A stretch of 64,000 nt of DNA from JADHLJ01 sp038146985. GTDB taxonomy: Bacteria > Pseudomonadota > Alphaproteobacteria > Thalassobaculales > Thalassobaculaceae. Position numbers and translations under genes: made by a program. Below are positions 61,158 through 64,000 of the stretch, piece after piece. Under the pieces are notes generated by a model, which was given only the letters and a program-made list of their open reading frames with translations, was not told the DNA's origin and did not search any database. The DNA lies in the NCBI GenBank assembly GCA_038146985.1, contig JAYQSQ010000013.1, forward strand, positions 1 through 64,000. The letters run 5' to 3'. Numbering within the stretch: position 1 is the stretch's first letter; each line of letters starts with the position of its first letter.

Positions 61158-62029
61158 TGACAAACGGTTCCGCTTCCATGGGCGCCGAGGAAGGCGGGAC
61201 GGACCCCGCCGAGGTCCTGCGCGCCGCCGCCCGGCTGGGCGACGAGCCCTTGGAAATTGCCGAGACCGCCCTCGCCTTCGCCGCCATGGACCGTCCCGGC
61301 GTTCCTCTGAGCCGGTACCGACGAGATCTCGACGCCATGGTCGAGTCGGTGGCGTCACGTCTTGCGTCCCTTCCGGCGGGCCGACCCACAGAAGAAAAAG
61401 TAGCTTGTCTTCCTCGTGTGCTGGCGGGGGAATATTCCTTCAAGGGCGACGAGGCGACCTATGACGACCCGCAAAATGCCAATCTCATGCGTGTGATCGA
61501 TCGGCGCAAAGGTCTGCCGGTGACCCTGGGAATTCTCTACATGCACGCGGCCAGGAGGCAGGGCTGGTGGGCCGAAGGACTGAATTTCCCAAACCATTTT
61601 CTGATACGCGTCCGGATTGGCTCGGATCAGGTCATCCTTGACCCGTTCCACGAGGGCCGACCGATGGATGCGCCGGCGCTGCGGGCCCTGATCCGCGACA
61701 TGAGCGGCGACAAGGCGGATCTTTCGCCCGCCGCGACCCAAGCGGTATCCGATCGCCAGGTGCTGCTGCGTCTGCAGAACAACATCAAGCTGCGGCTTTA
61801 CCGGAACAACCGGTTTGCCGAGGCCCTCAAGGTCTTGGAGCGCATGCGCCTGCTGGCCCCGGATCTGACCGACTTCCAACGTGAGGCCGGCATGGTGAAC
61901 GCCCGGCTGGGAAATCTCAGAGCTGCCATCGGCCTATTGCGGGACTATCTGGAAAATGGCGATGCCGGCGACACTGTCCGTCACGAGACCGCGCGGGTTC
62001 TGATGGACCTGGAGAAACAGCTGAACTGA
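61157..62029 (+). CDS. SirB1-family protein (transglutaminase-like plus TPR)
   Basis: The 290-residue protein has an N-terminal SirB1 transglutaminase-like domain (RRKGLPVTLGILYMHAARR, NFPNHFLIRV) and a C-terminal TPR-like helical region (about 200-285). The catalytic Cys expected in active transglutaminases is not evident (VTLGILY). Function is unknown. It is coupled to the BON gene and precedes gshB. Confidence 0.88.
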   Translation: MTNGSASMGAEEGGTDPAEVLRAAARLGDEPLEIAETALAFAAMDRPGVPLSRYRRDLDAMVESVASRLASLPAGRPTEEKVACLPRVLAGEYSFKGDEATYDDPQNANLMRVIDRRKGLPVTLGILYMHAARRQGWWAEGLNFPNHFLIRVRIGSDQVILDPFHEGRPMDAPALRALIRDMSGDKADLSPAATQAVSDRQVLLRLQNNIKLRLYRNNRFAEALKVLERMRLLAPDLTDFQREAGMVNARLGNLRAAIGLLRDYLENGDAGDTVRHETARVLMDLEKQLN

Positions 62030-62141
62030 CGCGCGGGCGGCGAGCGGGCCACGATCCGGGGATTGCAACCCCGGACCGACCCGCGCATGATCCCCGGCGC
62101 TTGCCATGTCGCCCGCCAACCAGCCTCTGGAGCATGATCGA

Positions 62142-63083
62142 ATGGGCCTGACCGTCGCTATCCAAATGGACCCGATCGAACCCATCGACATCAACGGCGA
62201 CAGCAGTTTCGCCCTGGCGGTTGAGGCGCAGAAGCGGGGCTATGACCTGTTGCATTATTTGCCGCGTCATCTGTCTTTCAAGGATCGCCGGGTGACCGCC
62301 AAGGCTCGACCGCTGTCCGTGCGGCGGGTCAAGGGCGATCACTTCACCCTCGGCGAGGCCTCGGTCATTGATCTCGCGAACGATGTGGACGTGGTGCTGA
62401 TGCGCCAGGACCCGCCCTTCGACATGTCCTATATCACCGCCACCCACGTGCTGGAGCATGTGCATCCGGACACGCTGGTAGTGAACGATCCGGCCCATGT
62501 CCGCAACGCCCCAGAAAAACTGTTCGTGACCCATTTCGACGGCCTGATGCCGCCGACGCTGATCACCAACGATGGCGAGGAAGTCCACGCCTTCCGCCGG
62601 GAGCACAAGGACATCATCGTCAAGCCACTGTTCGGAAACGGCGGCGCCGGAGTCTTCCATGTGAAGCCAGACGACGAGAACCTGAACTCCCTGCTGGAAA
62701 TGTTCACTAATTTCTATCGCGAACCGATCATCGCACAGCGTTACCTCCCAGAGGTCCGTCAGGGCGACAAGCGGGTGATACTGGTCGACGGCAAGGCGGT
62801 TGGCGCGATCAACCGGGTGCCGGCCCAGGGAGAGGCCCGGTCGAATATGCATGTCGGCGGCACGCCGCTCAAATGCGAGATGACCAGGCGGGACCTGGAA
62901 ATCTGTGAAGCGATCGGCCCGGCGCTGAAAGAACGGGGGCTCATCTTCGTCGGTATCGACGTTATTGGGCCCTATCTAACGGAGATCAATGTGACCTCTC
63001 CGACCGGTATCCAGGAACTCGGCCGGTTCGACGACATCAACGTCGAAGGCATGATCTGGGACGCCATCGAAGCGCGACTGTAG
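62142..63083 (+). CDS. gshB: Glutathione synthetase
   Basis: The 313-residue protein has the GshB family layout: N-terminal VAIQMDPIEPI, then MRQDPPFDMSYI, an ATP-grasp domain with IVKPLFGNGGAGVF and AQRYLPEVRQGDKRVI, and the C-terminal EINVTSPTGIQE. It joins gamma-glutamylcysteine and glycine. ATG 62142 matches the length of E. coli GshB; ATG 62106 is an unlikely extension. Confidence 0.95.
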   Translation: MGLTVAIQMDPIEPIDINGDSSFALAVEAQKRGYDLLHYLPRHLSFKDRRVTAKARPLSVRRVKGDHFTLGEASVIDLANDVDVVLMRQDPPFDMSYITATHVLEHVHPDTLVVNDPAHVRNAPEKLFVTHFDGLMPPTLITNDGEEVHAFRREHKDIIVKPLFGNGGAGVFHVKPDDENLNSLLEMFTNFYREPIIAQRYLPEVRQGDKRVILVDGKAVGAINRVPAQGEARSNMHVGGTPLKCEMTRRDLEICEAIGPALKERGLIFVGIDVIGPYLTEINVTSPTGIQELGRFDDINVEGMIWDAIEARL

Positions 63084-63962
63084 AACCGGTCGTCGCCCGG
63101 ATCCCAACCTTTGCACCATGGTTCCGGAGCGCGCGGCCAGATCCTCGCGGGCAGCGGCGCTTAGCTCCGGAAACAGGCGCAAACCAATGCGGTGTTCCAG
63201 ATCACCAAGGGCGGTCCGAAGGTCCGAGCGGCAAAAATCGGCCTCTCGGGGCAGACCCTGATCCATCACGAACGCGGCGGCCTCCTCGCCGTCGGCTCCG
63301 ACAATGGTAACGACTTTCCAATACCCGCTGGGTACCGAGTGCGGCTCGTCGGCTTTGGGCAAGACGGGCATCGTCCGCTCATAGAGCGGGCCTCTCAGAA
63401 CATAGACATCGCTTGCTTCGGATGAGACGGCGAGCTGTCGGACGGTCTTTTCCAGTCCGGCCCAGGGGCCTCGGTTAAGCGCACTCATCTGAGGCGTTAC
63501 GTTGGACAGGTAATTCAGGGACAGCCAATCGCCGGCGCCGGAAAAGCTCGCCAGGGGCGCCAGGTGGCCGCGATCGACGCCAAGCGCCGCGTATGCTCCC
63601 TCATAATCCTCGGGCTCTAGGGTTTCATTCTCCGGCAGCCTCGGGTCGGCGTGCTAGTTCCGGGCTCGAGACGGACCGAAAAGCCGTGCGGTGACGATGT
63701 AGGCCGTCCAATCCACAAACTTCGTCTGACCGTTGTTGCTGAAAATCAGGGTTTCGCCCGAGACAAGCCGATTCGCCGTAGGCGCGCCATTAGGACATCC
63801 CGCAAGGCAGAACGGCGGTACAACGATGGCAACCTGCTTCGAGGGCGCCTCGCCGGATACCGCAAATGCCGGAGCAAGCGGCAAACAACAGGCCAGCACC
63901 AGAAGAAAAATCTTCCAGCGCCAGCACTCCACGAGAGTCGACCCCATGCGACAACCGAGCAT
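62976..63962 (-). pseudogene. Secreted DNA/RNA non-specific endonuclease (NUC1 family) with one internal TAG
   Basis: The frame is continuous on both sides of one TAG at 63656-63654. Upstream are a signal peptide (FLLVLACCLPLAPAFA) and SNNGQTKFVDWTAYIVT; downstream come TLEPEDYEGAYAALG, the catalytic DRGH motif (63575-63564), NYLSNVTPQ and LNRGPWAGLE. The residue before HADP is Trp in many relatives, so TGG to TAG is one substitution. The C-terminus is unclear because the frame runs 108 bases into the end of gshB. It is either a nonsense pseudogene or a sequencing error. Confidence 0.82.
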
Positions 63963-64000
63963 GGGGAGTGAATAACAAGTTACTCACTAGGTTGAATATT

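Overview
The window is high-GC DNA with dense genes, short gaps and frequent 1-4 nt overlaps. Gene content and order (thrC-M16 peptidase-acetyltransferase; YqaA/DedA-dsbB-coq7; hrcA-grpE facing rph-rdgB-hemW; dnaK-dnaJ; PBP activator-yraN-BON-sirB1-gshB; an alphaproteobacterial-type -35/-10 RpoH promoter upstream of dnaK) point to a free-living aerobic alphaproteobacterium, most likely Rhodospirillales-like. Placement is an inference from recognised families, not from a search.

Layout. 1-394: non-coding DNA ending in a 3' fragment of tRNA-Gly(GCC) that lacks its 5' acceptor strand. This looks like the host-side attachment site of an integrative element lying to the left of the window. 0.5-6.7 kb: TauD-type dioxygenase, pentapeptide-repeat protein coupled to MmcB, then a minus-strand set of enolase-superfamily enzyme, LLM flavin oxidoreductase and NAD(P)-dependent dehydrogenase. 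6.9-10.3 kb: thrC, M16 protease, GNAT. 10.6-15.8 kb: Baeyer-Villiger-type monooxygenase, etfB/etfA, 3-hydroxyacyl-CoA dehydrogenase and a response regulator. 15.8-20.5 kb: hybrid histidine kinase and two-subunit class I fumarase. 20.6-26.2 kb: small-molecule catabolism genes (cupin, EamA exporter, odd SDR, amidohydrolase, second LLM enzyme, 2-hydroxyacid dehydrogenase). 26.3-32.8 kb: gluQ, esterase, HNH nuclease, coq7, dsbB, YqaA, AidB-like acyl-CoA dehydrogenase, GFA protein. 32.8-35.8 kb: TRAP transporter. 36-45.7 kb: HAD-like protein, nitroreductase, glycosyltransferase, PanE-like reductase, amidohydrolase behind a structured leader, macro-domain protein, AmpG, adenosine kinase, EI24 membrane protein. 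45.7-49.6 kb: bactofilin and lipoprotein, nth, DUF2244, dapB, PadR. 49.7-64 kb: dnaJ, dnaK, DUF1848, grpE, hrcA, rph, rdgB, hemW, PBP activator, yraN, BON lipoprotein, sirB1, gshB and a NUC1-type nuclease.

Reading quality matters here. At least 16 short indels, mostly apparent single-base losses, interrupt conserved genes (etfA, the hydroxyacyl-CoA dehydrogenase, a response regulator, dnaK, hrcA, the PBP activator, yraN). They cluster at 13.3-15.4, 51.7-51.9, 55.7 and 59.0-60.5 kb. Because dnaK, etfA and hrcA are normally kept intact, consensus or assembly error is the simplest explanation, and I annotate these as interrupted genes rather than as biologically dead ones.

I found no CRISPR array, complete insertion sequence, rRNA gene or recognised defence system. 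The least explained features are a three-hairpin leader whose last hairpin covers the ribosome binding site of an amidohydrolase (40421-40541), a REP-like repeat family around 10.4-10.6 kb and 20.55 kb, and the putative att site at the left edge.
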